Source: an uncultured Clostridia bacterium (GTDB lineage: Bacteria; Bacillota; Clostridia; Lachnospirales; Lachnospiraceae). From it: 64,000 nt of DNA. Shown in pieces: positions 1 to 8,556 of the stretch. The notes under the pieces are model-generated. The model was not told where the DNA came from and did no database searches. It worked only from the letters and a program-made list of their open reading frames with translations. The first letter of the stretch is position 1; every line of letters begins with the position of its first letter. The position numbers were made by a program, and so were the translations under genes. The DNA lies in assembly GCA_947303805.1 (NCBI GenBank), contig CAMYZE010000004.1:62001-126000 (forward strand), given 5' to 3'.

Positions 1-91
1 CAACCTCTTCAAGTGTAGTTGGCCTCATACGAGATGCAAGCGGTGCTTCGTTATCTTTCCACTTTTCTTCCATGTAATCGAATACATTCAT
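1..91 (-). CDS. rarA: Replication-associated recombination protein A (RarA/MgsA), N-terminal fragment
   Basis: Thirty codons run off the left edge of the window, read from an ATG at 91-89. The peptide contains the stretch APLASRMRPTTLEEV, which is the conserved opening of the RarA/MgsA/WRNIP1 family of AAA+ ATPases that act at stalled replication forks. The Walker motifs lie outside the window, so the call rests on this signature alone. It is divergent from the liv operon, with about 215 bp between the two start codons. Confidence 0.8.
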   Translation of the reverse strand, partial: MNVFDYMEEKWKDNEAPLASRMRPTTLEEV

Positions 92-139
92 AGGTTTATT
101 ATTATAGCAAATATTTCAATATTTATATAGGTTAAGAGC

Positions 140-241
140 ATATAACTTTTTGCAATCGCTTGCTATAGCCATTTATCTGCATTTTATGATATAACTTTTA
201 GTTATACCTATATGATACTTTTAAACAAAAAGTTATATCAT
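140..241. promoter_or_regulatory. Inverted/direct repeat cluster upstream of the liv operon (possible operator)
   Basis: A perfect 14-bp inverted repeat has arms at 186-199 (ATGATATAACTTTT) and 228-241 (its exact reverse complement). The core ATATAACTTTT also occurs at 140-150. The right arm ends directly before the proposed -35 box of livJ at 245-250, a usual position for a regulator site. The AT-rich arms could also form a cruciform. No regulator gene is adjacent, so the binding protein is unknown. Confidence 0.5.
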
Positions 242-244
242 GTA

Positions 245-273
245 TTGTATTTTATCGCATTTTTTAGTATATT
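245..273 (+). promoter_or_regulatory. Promoter of the liv operon
   Basis: A -35-like TTGTAT (245-250), a 17-bp spacer and a -10-like TATATT (268-273) precede the livJ ribosome-binding site AGGAGG (290-295) and the ATG at 307. The predicted transcript would begin near 280. Confidence 0.5.
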
Positions 274-306
274 TAATCTACAACTTTTTAGGAGGATTTT
301 ATTATT

Positions 307-1491
307 ATGAAAAAACTTTTATCTGTACTTCTTGCTTTAACACTTGCTACTACACTTTTCGCATGTGGACAAAAGCAAGCTACAAACACTACTGCAGAAA
401 ATACTCCTGCAGCAACAGACGCACCACAAGTATTCAAAGTTGGTGGTATTGGACCTATAACTGGAGGTGCAGCCGTATATGGACAAGCTGTACAAAATGG
501 AATTAAAATAGCTATAGATGAGATTAATGCAAATGGCGGTTTTAATGGTTATCAAGTTGAGTATCATTTTGCTGACGACGAGCACGATGCTGAAAAAGCT
601 GTCAATGCTTACAACTCACTTAAAGACTGGGGTATGCAATTATTAATTGGAACTACTACTTCATCACCTTGTCTTGCAGTTGCAGACAAGACAAGTGCAG
701 ACAACATGTTCCAAATTACTCCATCAGGTTCTGCAGTTGATTGTACTGCAAACCCAAATGTATTCAGAATGTGTTTCTCAGATCCTGACCAAGGTATTGC
801 ATCAGCTCAATACATCGACAGCCACAACCTTGCAAAGAAAGTAGGAATCATCTACGACGCATCTGATGTATATTCTACTGGTATCTATGAGAAATTCGTA
901 CAAGAAGCAGCTGGAAAGAATTTTGAAGTAGTTGCTGAAGAGCAATTCACTGCAGATTCTAAAACTGATTTCACTACTCAACTTACAAAACTTAAAGGCG
1001 CAGATGCTGACCTCGTATTCTTACCATTCTATTATTCAGAGGCTGCACTTGTATTAAATCAAGCTAAGCAAATGGGATATGCTCCAACATTCTTTGGATG
1101 TGATGGTATGGATGGTATCCTTACACTTGAGAACTTTGACAAATCGCTCGCAGAAGGACTTATGCTCCTTACACCATTCTCAGCAGATGCTACTGACGAT
1201 TTAACAGTAAACTTTGTTGGTGAATATCAAAAGAGACATGGCGAGATTCCTAACCAATTCGCAGCTGACTCTTATGACTGTGCATATGCACTTAAGCTCG
1301 CAATTGAGAAGGCAAATGTAACACCAGCAAGTTCTGTTTCAGACATTTGCAACGCTGTAAAATCAGCTATGACTTCTATCACACTTAAAGGTCTTACTGG
1401 CGATAGCATTAGCTGGAAATCAAACGGAGAACCAAATAAGACACCAAAGGCAGTTGTAATCAAAGATGGTGCTTATGCATTAGCAAATTAA
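307..1491 (+). CDS. livJ: Branched-chain amino acid ABC transporter substrate-binding lipoprotein
   Basis: This is the extracellular receptor of a high-affinity leucine/isoleucine/valine-type uptake system. Residues 1-20 form a lipoprotein signal ending in the lipobox LFAC, so the mature protein is anchored by lipidated Cys20. A low-complexity Thr/Ala linker follows, and then a type I periplasmic-binding fold (Peripla_BP_6) that opens FKVGGIGPITGGAAVYG, typical of LivJ/LivK. The length of 394 aa is normal. AGGAGG lies 11 nt before the ATG. It is the first of five genes in a complete liv operon. Substrate specificity inside the family (BCAA, other amino acids or amides) cannot be read from the sequence. 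Confidence 0.93.
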   Translation: MKKLLSVLLALTLATTLFACGQKQATNTTAENTPAATDAPQVFKVGGIGPITGGAAVYGQAVQNGIKIAIDEINANGGFNGYQVEYHFADDEHDAEKAVNAYNSLKDWGMQLLIGTTTSSPCLAVADKTSADNMFQITPSGSAVDCTANPNVFRMCFSDPDQGIASAQYIDSHNLAKKVGIIYDASDVYSTGIYEKFVQEAAGKNFEVVAEEQFTADSKTDFTTQLTKLKGADADLVFLPFYYSEAALVLNQAKQMGYAPTFFGCDGMDGILTLENFDKSLAEGLMLLTPFSADATDDLTVNFVGEYQKRHGEIPNQFAADSYDCAYALKLAIEKANVTPASSVSDICNAVKSAMTSITLKGLTGDSISWKSNGEPNKTPKAVVIKDGAYALAN

Positions 1492-1493
1492 TT

Positions 1494-2375
1494 ATGGATT
1501 TTTTAACATATTTTGTAAACGGGCTTAGTCTCGGATCAATATATGCAATTATAGCACTTGGCTATACCATGGTATATGGTATAGCCAAAATGCTTAATTT
1601 TGCACATGGTGATGTGTTAATGATTGGATCATACATCACTTTTGTTTTTATGAGTCAAATGGGTATAAACCCAATAATAAGTGTTTTGCTTGCAGCAATA
1701 TGTTGCACATTTATAGGTGTTATTATAGAAAGAATTGCTTATAAACCACTAAGAGGTGCCAACTCACTTGCAGTTCTCATAACTGCAATTGGTGTTTCTT
1801 ATTTCTTACAGAATATTTCACTACTTATATTTGGAGCAAACACTAAAAGCTTTAAGAGTATTGTTACTATTCCTCCACTAAAACTTTTTGATGGACAACT
1901 TATGATATCTAGTGAAAGTATAGTAACTATAGCTCTTTGTATAATTATAATGCTTGCACTCACAACATTTATCAATAAAACAAAAATGGGTCAAGCGATG
2001 CTTGCAGTTTCTGAAGACAGAAGTGCGAGCACTCTTATGGGTATAAATGTAAATGGAACTATAGCAATGACATTTGCCATAGGTTCATTTTTAGCTGCCT
2101 TTGCTGGAGTTTTACTTTGCTCAGCTTATCCAACTCTAACTCCTACAACAGGTGCTATGCCTGGTATCAAAGCATTCGTTGCAGCCGTAATCGGTGGCAT
2201 CGGTTCTATACCTGGTGCATTTATAGGCGGACTTATTCTCGGAGTCCTTGAAAATTTATCTAAGGCATATATTTCTGCCCAGTTATCTGATGCAATAGTA
2301 TTTTCAGTTTTGATTATAATGCTTCTTGTAAAGCCATCAGGAATACTCGGCAAATCAAATATAGAGAAAGTATAG
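1494..2375 (+). CDS. livH: Branched-chain amino acid ABC transporter permease LivH
   Basis: This is one of two membrane subunits that form the translocation path of the Liv importer. The 293-residue protein begins MDFLTYFVNGLSLGSIYAII and holds the LivH signature ALGYTMVYGIAKMLNFAHGD near residues 20-40, with about eight hydrophobic segments. The start follows the livJ stop by two bases and the stop precedes livM by one base, so translation is probably coupled. No strong Shine-Dalgarno sequence is visible within the end of livJ. Confidence 0.93.
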   Translation: MDFLTYFVNGLSLGSIYAIIALGYTMVYGIAKMLNFAHGDVLMIGSYITFVFMSQMGINPIISVLLAAICCTFIGVIIERIAYKPLRGANSLAVLITAIGVSYFLQNISLLIFGANTKSFKSIVTIPPLKLFDGQLMISSESIVTIALCIIIMLALTTFINKTKMGQAMLAVSEDRSASTLMGINVNGTIAMTFAIGSFLAAFAGVLLCSAYPTLTPTTGAMPGIKAFVAAVIGGIGSIPGAFIGGLILGVLENLSKAYISAQLSDAIVFSVLIIMLLVKPSGILGKSNIEKV

Positions 2376-2376
2376 T

Positions 2377-3480
2377 ATGGATTATTTCAAATTAAAAAGG
2401 CAAAAAAAAGCAAGATATAATTTAAGCATTTATCTCATGATAATTATTGCTTATGCTATAGTTATGATTCTTTCTTCTCAAGGAAAAATATCTTCACTTT
2501 TAAATGGCTTATTAGTTCCATTTTGCACTTATTCAATACTTGCAGTTTCACTTAACTTAGTCGTAGGAATAAGTGGCGAGCTAAGTCTTGGTCACGCAGG
2601 ATTTATGTGTGTAGGAGCATTTACTAGTGCGGTATTTACACGATATATGAAATTTCTTGGCGTTGAAGGATTATATTTATTTATCATAGCAATACTTATC
2701 GGAGCAGTCACTGCGGGTTTCGCAGGTCTTTTAATCGGCATTCCTGTTTTAAGACTTAAAGGCGACTACCTTGCTATCGTAACTCTTGCTTTCGGTGAAA
2801 TTATAAAAAATATTGCAAATGCAATATACCTTGGCTTTGACGAGAACGGAGCCCATTTTTCACTTAAAAATACAATGGCACTTGGTTTATCAGATAAAGG
2901 ATTTGTGGTTATAAAAGGTGCACAAGGAATAACAGGTACACCACACTACTCTTCATTTACTGCAGGTGTAATACTGCTTATTATAGTAGTAACGATAATT
3001 TTAAACTTAGTAAATTCAAGAACTGGTAGAAATATAAAAGCACTTCGCGACAATCTTATCGCAGCCGAATCAGTCGGAATAAGCGCCACAAAATATAAAC
3101 TCATAGCATTTACCATAGCAAGTAGTATGGCTGGTGTTGCTGGCGTTCTATATGCGCACAACCTAACAACTCTCACTGCTCTTCCAAAAAACTTTGGATA
3201 CAATATGTCTATAACAATTCTTGTATTCGTAGTTCTTGGTGGCATGGGAAGAATCAGAGGCTCTATAATTGCTGCAGTAATTTTAACTCTTCTACCTGAG
3301 ATGCTTAGAGGACTTTCAGATTTCAGAATGCTTATCTATTCTATCGTATTGATAGTTGTAATGATATTTACATCAGCTCCAGCTATGAAACAATATATGG
3401 AAGTTTTAAAAAATAGGTTCCCTGTGATTAAAAACTTAAAAGCTTCTGTATTAAAAAAAATGAGTAAGGAGGGCGAATAG
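2377..3480 (+). CDS. livM: Branched-chain amino acid ABC transporter permease LivM
   Basis: This is the second membrane subunit of the Liv importer, 367 aa with about ten hydrophobic helices. The family signature is SLGHAGFMCVGAF near residue 70 and the conserved LRLKGDYLAIVTLAFGEI near residue 125. The C-terminal tail is short and basic. It is tightly packed between livH and livG: the next ATG follows its TAG directly, and GGAGGGCG in its last codons is the livG ribosome-binding site. Confidence 0.93.
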   Translation: MDYFKLKRQKKARYNLSIYLMIIIAYAIVMILSSQGKISSLLNGLLVPFCTYSILAVSLNLVVGISGELSLGHAGFMCVGAFTSAVFTRYMKFLGVEGLYLFIIAILIGAVTAGFAGLLIGIPVLRLKGDYLAIVTLAFGEIIKNIANAIYLGFDENGAHFSLKNTMALGLSDKGFVVIKGAQGITGTPHYSSFTAGVILLIIVVTIILNLVNSRTGRNIKALRDNLIAAESVGISATKYKLIAFTIASSMAGVAGVLYAHNLTTLTALPKNFGYNMSITILVFVVLGGMGRIRGSIIAAVILTLLPEMLRGLSDFRMLIYSIVLIVVMIFTSAPAMKQYMEVLKNRFPVIKNLKASVLKKMSKEGE

Positions 3481-4251
3481 ATGAAAGAAAATATTATGCT
3501 CTCTGTTAAAAACCTTTCAATTCAGTTTGGCGGTCTTCACGCAGTAGAGAACTTTAACTTATCAATAAGAGAAAACGAACTCTATGGTCTTATAGGACCA
3601 AATGGTGCTGGCAAAACTACTATATTTAATCTATTAACTGGCGTATATAAACCAACAACTGGCACTATCATGTTAAATGGTGTGAATAAAATCAATGGAA
3701 AAAATACTATCGAAATCAACAAGATGGGAATAGCAAGAACTTTCCAAAACATAAGATTATTTCACAAACTTACAGTTCACGACAATGTAAAAATCGCTCT
3801 TCAAAACAAATACAGATATTCGACCATCTCAGGTATACTTAGACTTCCAAGATACCACCGCTATGAAGCACTTATGGACGAAGAGGCAATGGCACTACTT
3901 AAAGTATTTAATCTTGAAAATGACGCTATGATGAAATCAGCTAACCTCCCATACGGCAAACAGAGAAAACTTGAGATAGCTCGTGCCATAGCGACTAATC
4001 CAAAAGTTTTATTACTCGATGAGCCTGCTGCTGGTATGAATGAAAATGAAACCAAAGAACTTATGAATACTATTAGACTTATAAGAGATAAGTTCAATAT
4101 GACAGTTTTATTGATAGAACACGATATGAAACTCGTAAAAGGAATATGCGAAGAACTTACTGTTCTAAACTTCGGAAAAGTTTTAGCTCAAGGTGAGACA
4201 AATGAAGTTTTAAAGAATAAAGAAGTTATCAAAGCATATCTCGGAGAATAA
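3481..4251 (+). CDS. livG: Branched-chain amino acid ABC transporter ATPase LivG
   Basis: This is a cytoplasmic nucleotide-binding subunit of 256 aa. Walker A is GPNGAGKTT near residue 40. The LivG-specific GIARTFQNIRLF follows near residue 84, and Walker B with the catalytic glutamate is LLLDEPAAG near residue 178. The H-loop is in LLIEHDM. The usual ABC signature position reads LPYGKQRKLEIARA, which is normal for LivG. It pairs with LivF to power the LivHM channel. Confidence 0.94.
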   Translation: MKENIMLSVKNLSIQFGGLHAVENFNLSIRENELYGLIGPNGAGKTTIFNLLTGVYKPTTGTIMLNGVNKINGKNTIEINKMGIARTFQNIRLFHKLTVHDNVKIALQNKYRYSTISGILRLPRYHRYEALMDEEAMALLKVFNLENDAMMKSANLPYGKQRKLEIARAIATNPKVLLLDEPAAGMNENETKELMNTIRLIRDKFNMTVLLIEHDMKLVKGICEELTVLNFGKVLAQGETNEVLKNKEVIKAYLGE

Positions 4252-4252
4252 A

Positions 4253-4963
4253 ATGGCTTTATTAGATGTAAAAAAAATGAATGTATACTACGGTATGATA
4301 CATGCAGTAAAAGATATTAGTTTCACAGTAGACGAAGGTGATATAGTAACTTTGATTGGAGCAAATGGCGCTGGCAAAACCACCATCCTCCAAACTTTAA
4401 CTGGCATAGTTCCACTTAAAACTGGTAAAGTAAAATATGATGGCAAGGACATCTCGCATCATTTAAATCACAAGTTAGTGTATAGTGGTATAGCACATGT
4501 GCCTGAAGGAAGAAGAATATTTGCAAAACTATCAGTCCTTCAAAATCTAAAACTCGGAGCATTTACAAGAAATTCAAAAGATGAGATTGATGAGAGTTTA
4601 GAAAATGTTTATAAAAAATTCCCAATACTAAAAGAGAGATCAAAACAACTTGCAGGAACTCTATCAGGTGGAGAACAACAAATGCTTGCAGTTGGAAGAG
4701 CACTTATGTCAAAACCAAAACTTCTCTTCCTTGACGAGCCATCTATGGGACTCTCTCCTATCTATGTAAATACAATATTTGACATAATTCAGGAAGTTCA
4801 TAAAGAGGGCGTATCAATCTTACTTGTAGAGCAAAATGCAAAAAAGGCTCTATCAATAGCAAGTAAGGCATATGTTCTTGAGACAGGTAAGATAGTTAAA
4901 GAGGGAAATCCAAAAGAATTGTTAAATGACCCGGTCATAAAGTCTTCTTATCTGGGGGAATAA
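4253..4963 (+). CDS. livF: Branched-chain amino acid ABC transporter ATPase LivF
   Basis: This is the second nucleotide-binding subunit, 236 aa. Walker A is GANGAGKTT, the ABC signature is LSGGEQQMLAVGRAL, and Walker B is LLFLDEPSMGL. The LivF-specific VPEGRRIF is also present. It is the last gene of the operon: a strong hairpin with a T-tract starts at its stop codon. All five parts of the transporter are present and intact. Confidence 0.94.
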   Translation: MALLDVKKMNVYYGMIHAVKDISFTVDEGDIVTLIGANGAGKTTILQTLTGIVPLKTGKVKYDGKDISHHLNHKLVYSGIAHVPEGRRIFAKLSVLQNLKLGAFTRNSKDEIDESLENVYKKFPILKERSKQLAGTLSGGEQQMLAVGRALMSKPKLLFLDEPSMGLSPIYVNTIFDIIQEVHKEGVSILLVEQNAKKALSIASKAYVLETGKIVKEGNPKELLNDPVIKSSYLGE

Positions 4964-4993
4964 AAAAGAAGCCACAATTGGCTTCTTTTTTTA
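4963..4993. terminator. Intrinsic terminator between livF and hicB (bidirectional)
   Basis: The arms AAGAAGCC and GGCTTCTT enclose a six-base loop, with an A-run on the left and a T-run on the right. It can therefore stop both the liv transcript on the + strand and the convergent hicAB transcript on the minus strand. Confidence 0.85.
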
Positions 4994-4998
4994 ATATA

Positions 4999-5400
4999 CT
5001 AAACTCTTAATTCTCTTCTCAACATGTTTTGTAAAAATTCACTAACATTAATTTTATCCCTGCGAACTATTTTATCAAGCCAACTAGGCAAAGTGACATT
5101 TCTTCTTACAGAAATATTATCATTCTTTTCTCTAAAAATCACTGGGTCTATTGATACATGGGTAACTATATCATCTTTGTATTTTTTATTTTTTTGATAA
5201 ACTTCTATTTTAGATGGCTTTTTGATTTTAAGTTTCTTGTCTTCTCTAACCATATAAACATTGCCTATGGCATCATAAGCCATATCAAGCGCTTCATCAA
5301 ATGTTTTGCCAAATGAATTTATATCTAAATCTGGCACATAGACAATATAATCATTTTTTTCTTTTCTTACAATAACTGGATAATCTAATTTCATAATCAC
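4999..5400 (-). CDS. hicB: HicB-type antitoxin
   Basis: The 133-residue protein has an N-terminal HicB partial RNase H fold with the family pattern YPVIVRKEKNDYIVYVPDL, followed by a GKTFDEALDMAYDAIG helix. Its C-terminus (LPSWLDKIVRRDKINVSEFL) looks like a ribbon-helix-helix DNA-binding domain, as in HicB proteins that repress their own promoter. The longest reading starts with GTG at 5400; an ATG two codons later (5394) is equally possible. It lies three bases after the hicA stop. It should bind and neutralise HicA. Confidence 0.85.
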   Translation of the reverse strand: MIMKLDYPVIVRKEKNDYIVYVPDLDINSFGKTFDEALDMAYDAIGNVYMVREDKKLKIKKPSKIEVYQKNKKYKDDIVTHVSIDPVIFREKNDNISVRRNVTLPSWLDKIVRRDKINVSEFLQNMLRRELRV

Positions 5401-5402
5401 AC

Positions 5403-5576
5403 CTATACTATATTGTTTCTTCTCAAAATACTTTTAGCAAGACCTTCGGGTATCTCACTATGCCTTGGTACAGGCTCAGTAACATTTCCTCTAACATATA
5501 CATCATGGTTAGCACCATTTCTTACCAAAACAAAACCTGCATCCTTCAATTTTTTAATCAAATCTCTTCGTTTCAT
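5403..5576 (-). CDS. hicA: HicA-type mRNA interferase toxin (57 aa)
   Basis: A short reading frame from ATG at 5576 to TAG at 5403 encodes 57 residues. It begins MKRRDLIKKLKDAGFVLVRN, continues GANHDVYVRG and VPRHSEIPEGLAKSILR, and matches the HicA fold, a dsRBD-like RNase. The catalytic histidine is in NHDVY, and the helix after P-R-H is typical. Family lengths are 55-85 aa. It is the first gene of a toxin-first hicAB pair, as is common for this family, with its own near-consensus promoter. Confidence 0.88.
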   Translation of the reverse strand: MKRRDLIKKLKDAGFVLVRNGANHDVYVRGNVTEPVPRHSEIPEGLAKSILRRNNIV

Positions 5577-5599
5577 ATTGATGTGTATTTATAGTGTGT

Positions 5600-5628
5600 A
5601 TTATAATGTAATATATAAATTTTGTCAA
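5600..5628 (-). promoter_or_regulatory. Promoter of hicAB
   Basis: On the minus strand a consensus -35 TTGACA (5623-5628), a 17-bp spacer and a consensus -10 TATAAT (5600-5605) precede hicA by 23 bp. Two direct GTGTATT repeats (+ strand 5583-5589 and 5596-5602, 13 bp apart) overlap the -10 and the start site. They are a plausible HicB operator for autoregulation; that part is inference. Confidence 0.8.
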
Positions 5629-5723
5629 TAAATCTTGCATTTTTTATCTCTTGTCAACCGCTTGCATAGTTTGATTTTGTCAAGAGGTGATGCCTATGTG
5701 CAAAGTTTATTTAAAATTTCAAT

Positions 5724-5752
5724 ACAAAAAGAGCGGATGTTATCCGCTCATA
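5724..5752 (-). terminator. Intrinsic terminator of the tannase-like gene
   Basis: Perfect 8-bp arms GAGCGGAT/ATCCGCTC (5731-5738 and 5742-5749) enclose a three-base loop and are followed on the minus strand by TTTTTGTATT. It lies 32 bp after the stop codon of the lipoprotein gene. Confidence 0.85.
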
Positions 5753-5783
5753 ATATTTTACAATTGAATTTTACTTATAAATC

Positions 5784-7694
5784 CTACTTACAAATCTTGT
5801 TTACCCAATCAATAAAAGTCCCAGTTGTTGTCCCTTCATTCGAACCATGGTTCATATTCCATACAAGGCTATAGTCTACATCTATTCCCTTCATTCTCGC
5901 TGCGGTAAGTATGTTAAATCCTATTCCAAATGATGTATGCTCATCAGCTGTACCACTTCTATTCCTATAATGTTTCACTGGGTTCACAGTTTTAAGTCCA
6001 TTATACCCCAGTAATATATGTGTTGCATTTAGTAAACTTGTCTGATTTGCAATGTAATCAGCATTTTCTCCATCAATGGCATCTTCTATATAAGAATCAA
6101 CTTGTTCTTTATCAAATCCATCAAGTTTTGACAACTCTTCATAATTATTCTTCATAATAGTTGCAACTGATTTAGAAAAATGCACTGTATCATCCCCGGG
6201 TTTGCCAAATGCATTGTTTTCTGCTGATTTATCTTTAGCATCAAATCCTGGGATTGCTTTATTTCTCTTACTTACGAGTCCAGTACCTATCATAAATCCT
6301 TTTAAGTCTGTCACAATATAATTTCCATCTTTATCTTTTGTAAGCCAATTACTATAATCTCCATAAGTGGCTTCAACATCAAGCTCACCATTTGCAACAT
6401 ATTGATTTAATGCTTCAGATATATTATTAAGTATGGCCTCATAATAACTTCCACTTCTAAGTCCAGTCAAAGTTAAATCATTTCCAGCTTCATCTTTTAG
6501 TTTCATAGAATTTAAATATTCTATGTATGCATTTGCTTCCAACTCTTGAAGTCTTTTCTCAAAATCAGTTATCTTACCATTGTAAATGCCGCCATCATCA
6601 ACCAAGTCTACCCACCACCAAGCATAAGCTAAATCCGCATTTTCAATGTCAGCTATCGGGCAATAATTTTGAGCTGCAAATATGTTATCCTTAAATGCAC
6701 TGTCATAAGTTCCATCAGGATTTTTTGTAACACCAAGTGTCCCTGCATCATACATATATGGATAATATTCTTTCATATCTCCAGATGCTCCAAAAATAGA
6801 ACTCATCTGTCCACCGCCTGAAGTACCGATAGAAATTATTTTATTTTTATCACCCGGTATAACTTTATCATTTGCTCTAAGCTCTATAACTCCAGATTTT
6901 AAATCTGCCATTTGCATAGGAGCTTTTCCAGTGTGAAGAGTGTTGTCATCATTCATTGCGTCACGACTTCTTGCTCCGCATGTCACATACACAAAACCTT
7001 CATCAATGTAAGAAGTCTCACATGATCTTGGAGAGCTTGACCTCCAACCACCGCATTCATTTAAAAATACTATCGGAGCAGTTTTTGCTGTGTAACCATT
7101 TTTAGTATTTTCATAATTTATACCTGTTACATTTCCAGAGTCGTCAACATCAAAATATTCTGCTGGCGCATAGATGAGCATTGTTTGATAATTTAAATTT
7201 GTGATGTTTGCATTGATATATACACCTCTTAACACTTCTGCATTTTTTCTCATCATTTCCATCATGCCGCCCGGCATAGCATTAGGCATACCACCTTGTG
7301 GTCTTTTTCCTTGTGCACCGTTGCCATTCTTACCGTTGTCTATACTTTCTTTATTGTTTGCGCCGACATTGATAGTAGCTTCGGCTGATTTTACAGGCTC
7401 ACCGCTCTCATCAATATATGCAAATGTATAATATTTGCCGTCGTCACTTTTAATCCATTTATAAACTTTTGCATTTATTCCAGCCTCGTAATCAAGGTAA
7501 ATCTTTGGGTCAATAGTTTTATTTGTAATGCTATCTACATAGTCTGAAGCCTTTAATGCCTCTACAGCTTCTGCGACTTCTTCTTTTTTTGTTTCTTCAA
7601 CATTTTGATTAGTTGAAGTAACCTTAGTATTTGTACATGATGCAAGTAATGACATAGCGACTAGTATAGATATACCATATATTTTAATTTTCAT
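5784..7694 (-). CDS. Tannase-like alpha/beta hydrolase lipoprotein (subtype B tannase family)
   Basis: This is a 636-residue secreted lipoprotein with the signal peptide and lipobox LLASC (lipidated Cys20). After a charged linker and a Gly/Met/Pro-rich stretch (about residues 120-147), the C-terminal 480 residues resemble subtype B tannases. The nucleophile elbow is GTSGGG with Ser292. The acid would be Asp584 in SGTADEHTSF, and the base His616 in WNMNHG. These enzymes hydrolyse galloyl or other aromatic esters. The true substrate here is unknown, and another carboxylic-ester hydrolase is possible. It is monocistronic. The nearest good Shine-Dalgarno sequence is far upstream of the ATG (see the leader hairpin). 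Confidence 0.72.
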   Translation of the reverse strand: MKIKIYGISILVAMSLLASCTNTKVTSTNQNVEETKKEEVAEAVEALKASDYVDSITNKTIDPKIYLDYEAGINAKVYKWIKSDDGKYYTFAYIDESGEPVKSAEATINVGANNKESIDNGKNGNGAQGKRPQGGMPNAMPGGMMEMMRKNAEVLRGVYINANITNLNYQTMLIYAPAEYFDVDDSGNVTGINYENTKNGYTAKTAPIVFLNECGGWRSSSPRSCETSYIDEGFVYVTCGARSRDAMNDDNTLHTGKAPMQMADLKSGVIELRANDKVIPGDKNKIISIGTSGGGQMSSIFGASGDMKEYYPYMYDAGTLGVTKNPDGTYDSAFKDNIFAAQNYCPIADIENADLAYAWWWVDLVDDGGIYNGKITDFEKRLQELEANAYIEYLNSMKLKDEAGNDLTLTGLRSGSYYEAILNNISEALNQYVANGELDVEATYGDYSNWLTKDKDGNYIVTDLKGFMIGTGLVSKRNKAIPGFDAKDKSAENNAFGKPGDDTVHFSKSVATIMKNNYEELSKLDGFDKEQVDSYIEDAIDGENADYIANQTSLLNATHILLGYNGLKTVNPVKHYRNRSGTADEHTSFGIGFNILTAARMKGIDVDYSLVWNMNHGSNEGTTTGTFIDWVNKICK

Positions 7695-7709
7695 ATTAAA
7701 GTGTGTGCT

Positions 7710-7750
7710 ATTATTAAATCTATGATTTAATAATTCGCAGCCTCTCCTTT
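7710..7750 (-). promoter_or_regulatory. Leader hairpin separating a Shine-Dalgarno sequence from the hydrolase start codon
   Basis: On the minus strand AAAGGAGAGG (7741-7750) has no start codon at normal spacing. It is followed by a perfect 11-bp inverted repeat (7710-7720 and 7724-7734, three-base loop), and the ATG is at 7694. Folding the hairpin would shorten the distance from about 48 to about 23 bases. Alternatively the repeat is a DNA operator. Confidence 0.45.
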
Positions 7751-7819
7751 CTTAAATATATACGAATTATATCAAATTTAAATTTTTCTTGTAAGTGAAA
7801 ATTTTGTGAAAATATATAG

Positions 7820-7843
7820 TAAAAAGAGCGGTCACCCGCCCTG
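7820..7843 (-). terminator. Intrinsic terminator of vapBC
   Basis: On the minus strand GGGCGG, a GTGA loop and CCGCTC pair with one G-U, followed by TTTTTACTA. It sits just after the VapC stop codon. Confidence 0.75.
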
Positions 7844-7846
7844 ATT

Positions 7847-8248
7847 TTACTTGGTCCAATCTTCGATTTGAATGTCTTTTATTCTTTCAAACTCATTAAC
7901 ATTATGAGTTACGAGTACACCTTTATTTGCTACAACTATAGATGCAATTATTAAGTCATTCGGTCCAATTAACTTCCCTTCTCTTTCCAATTGACTTCTT
8001 ATCACCCCATAAACCGCTGCCGCTTTTTTATCAAAATAAGCCACATCGAAATTGCAAGTAAAATCATTATATTTTTTTATAGTTTTTTCATAATTCGAAC
8101 TTTTTTGCGCACCATATTCAATCTCTGCAATCACAATTTGTGGGATAACGATTGATTCTTTTGGTGTCATCTTAAAATGTTCTACTATTTTAGGGTAAGT
8201 TCCTTTAATGGCATATATAATTGTATTTGTATCTAAATAATATTTCAT
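7847..8248 (-). CDS. vapC: VapC-type PIN-domain toxin
   Basis: This is a full-length 133-residue PIN-domain ribonuclease. The N-terminal acidic site is YLDTNTIIYAI (Asp6), the second acidic position is in VIAEIEYG, and the C-terminal block is GPNDLIIASIVVANKGVLVTHN. VapC toxins cleave tRNA or rRNA and need Mg2+ held by these acidic residues. The start codon overlaps the antitoxin stop codon (TAATG), giving translational coupling. Confidence 0.9.
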   Translation of the reverse strand: MKYYLDTNTIIYAIKGTYPKIVEHFKMTPKESIVIPQIVIAEIEYGAQKSSNYEKTIKKYNDFTCNFDVAYFDKKAAAVYGVIRSQLEREGKLIGPNDLIIASIVVANKGVLVTHNVNEFERIKDIQIEDWTK

Positions 8249-8532
8249 TACACATCTTCTCTCTTGTCAAATTTAAATTGTAATTCCTTAGGCTCTTCTA
8301 TGTCTAAATCTTTACCTGACCCAAATAACTCAAAGAAACCTTTTGGATAGGTTTTCTTATAGTCATCCATAACTTCTAAATCTATAGAGCATGGGAATCG
8401 CTTTTTTAACACTGATTGTTTCAAAAAAATATTAATTGCTGACGACAAGGTCATCCCAAGACTTTCATACAAGTTTGTCGCTTCTCGCTTCAGCTTTTCA
8501 TCTATTCTAAATGTAAAAGTACCGCTATTCAT
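8248..8532 (-). CDS. vapB: RelB/DinJ-type antitoxin paired with VapC
   Basis: The 94-residue protein begins with a ribbon-helix-helix module, TFTFRIDEKLKREATNLYESLGM followed by SSAINIFLKQSV, typical of RelB/DinJ antitoxins. An acidic C-terminal tail probably wraps the toxin. It has a strong ribosome-binding site (AGGAGG) and a near-consensus promoter. RelB/DinJ-like antitoxins next to PIN toxins are known in clostridia, so the hybrid pairing is not unusual. I use vapB for its role as partner of vapC. Confidence 0.85.
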   Translation of the reverse strand: MNSGTFTFRIDEKLKREATNLYESLGMTLSSAINIFLKQSVLKKRFPCSIDLEVMDDYKKTYPKGFFELFGSGKDLDIEEPKELQFKFDKREDV

Positions 8533-8556
8533 ACACCTATCCTCCTATGTACATAC

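Noticed and set aside
5413..5631. A 72-residue + strand reading frame
   Set aside because: It is the antisense shadow of hicA, whose 57-residue product matches a known family and has its own promoter.
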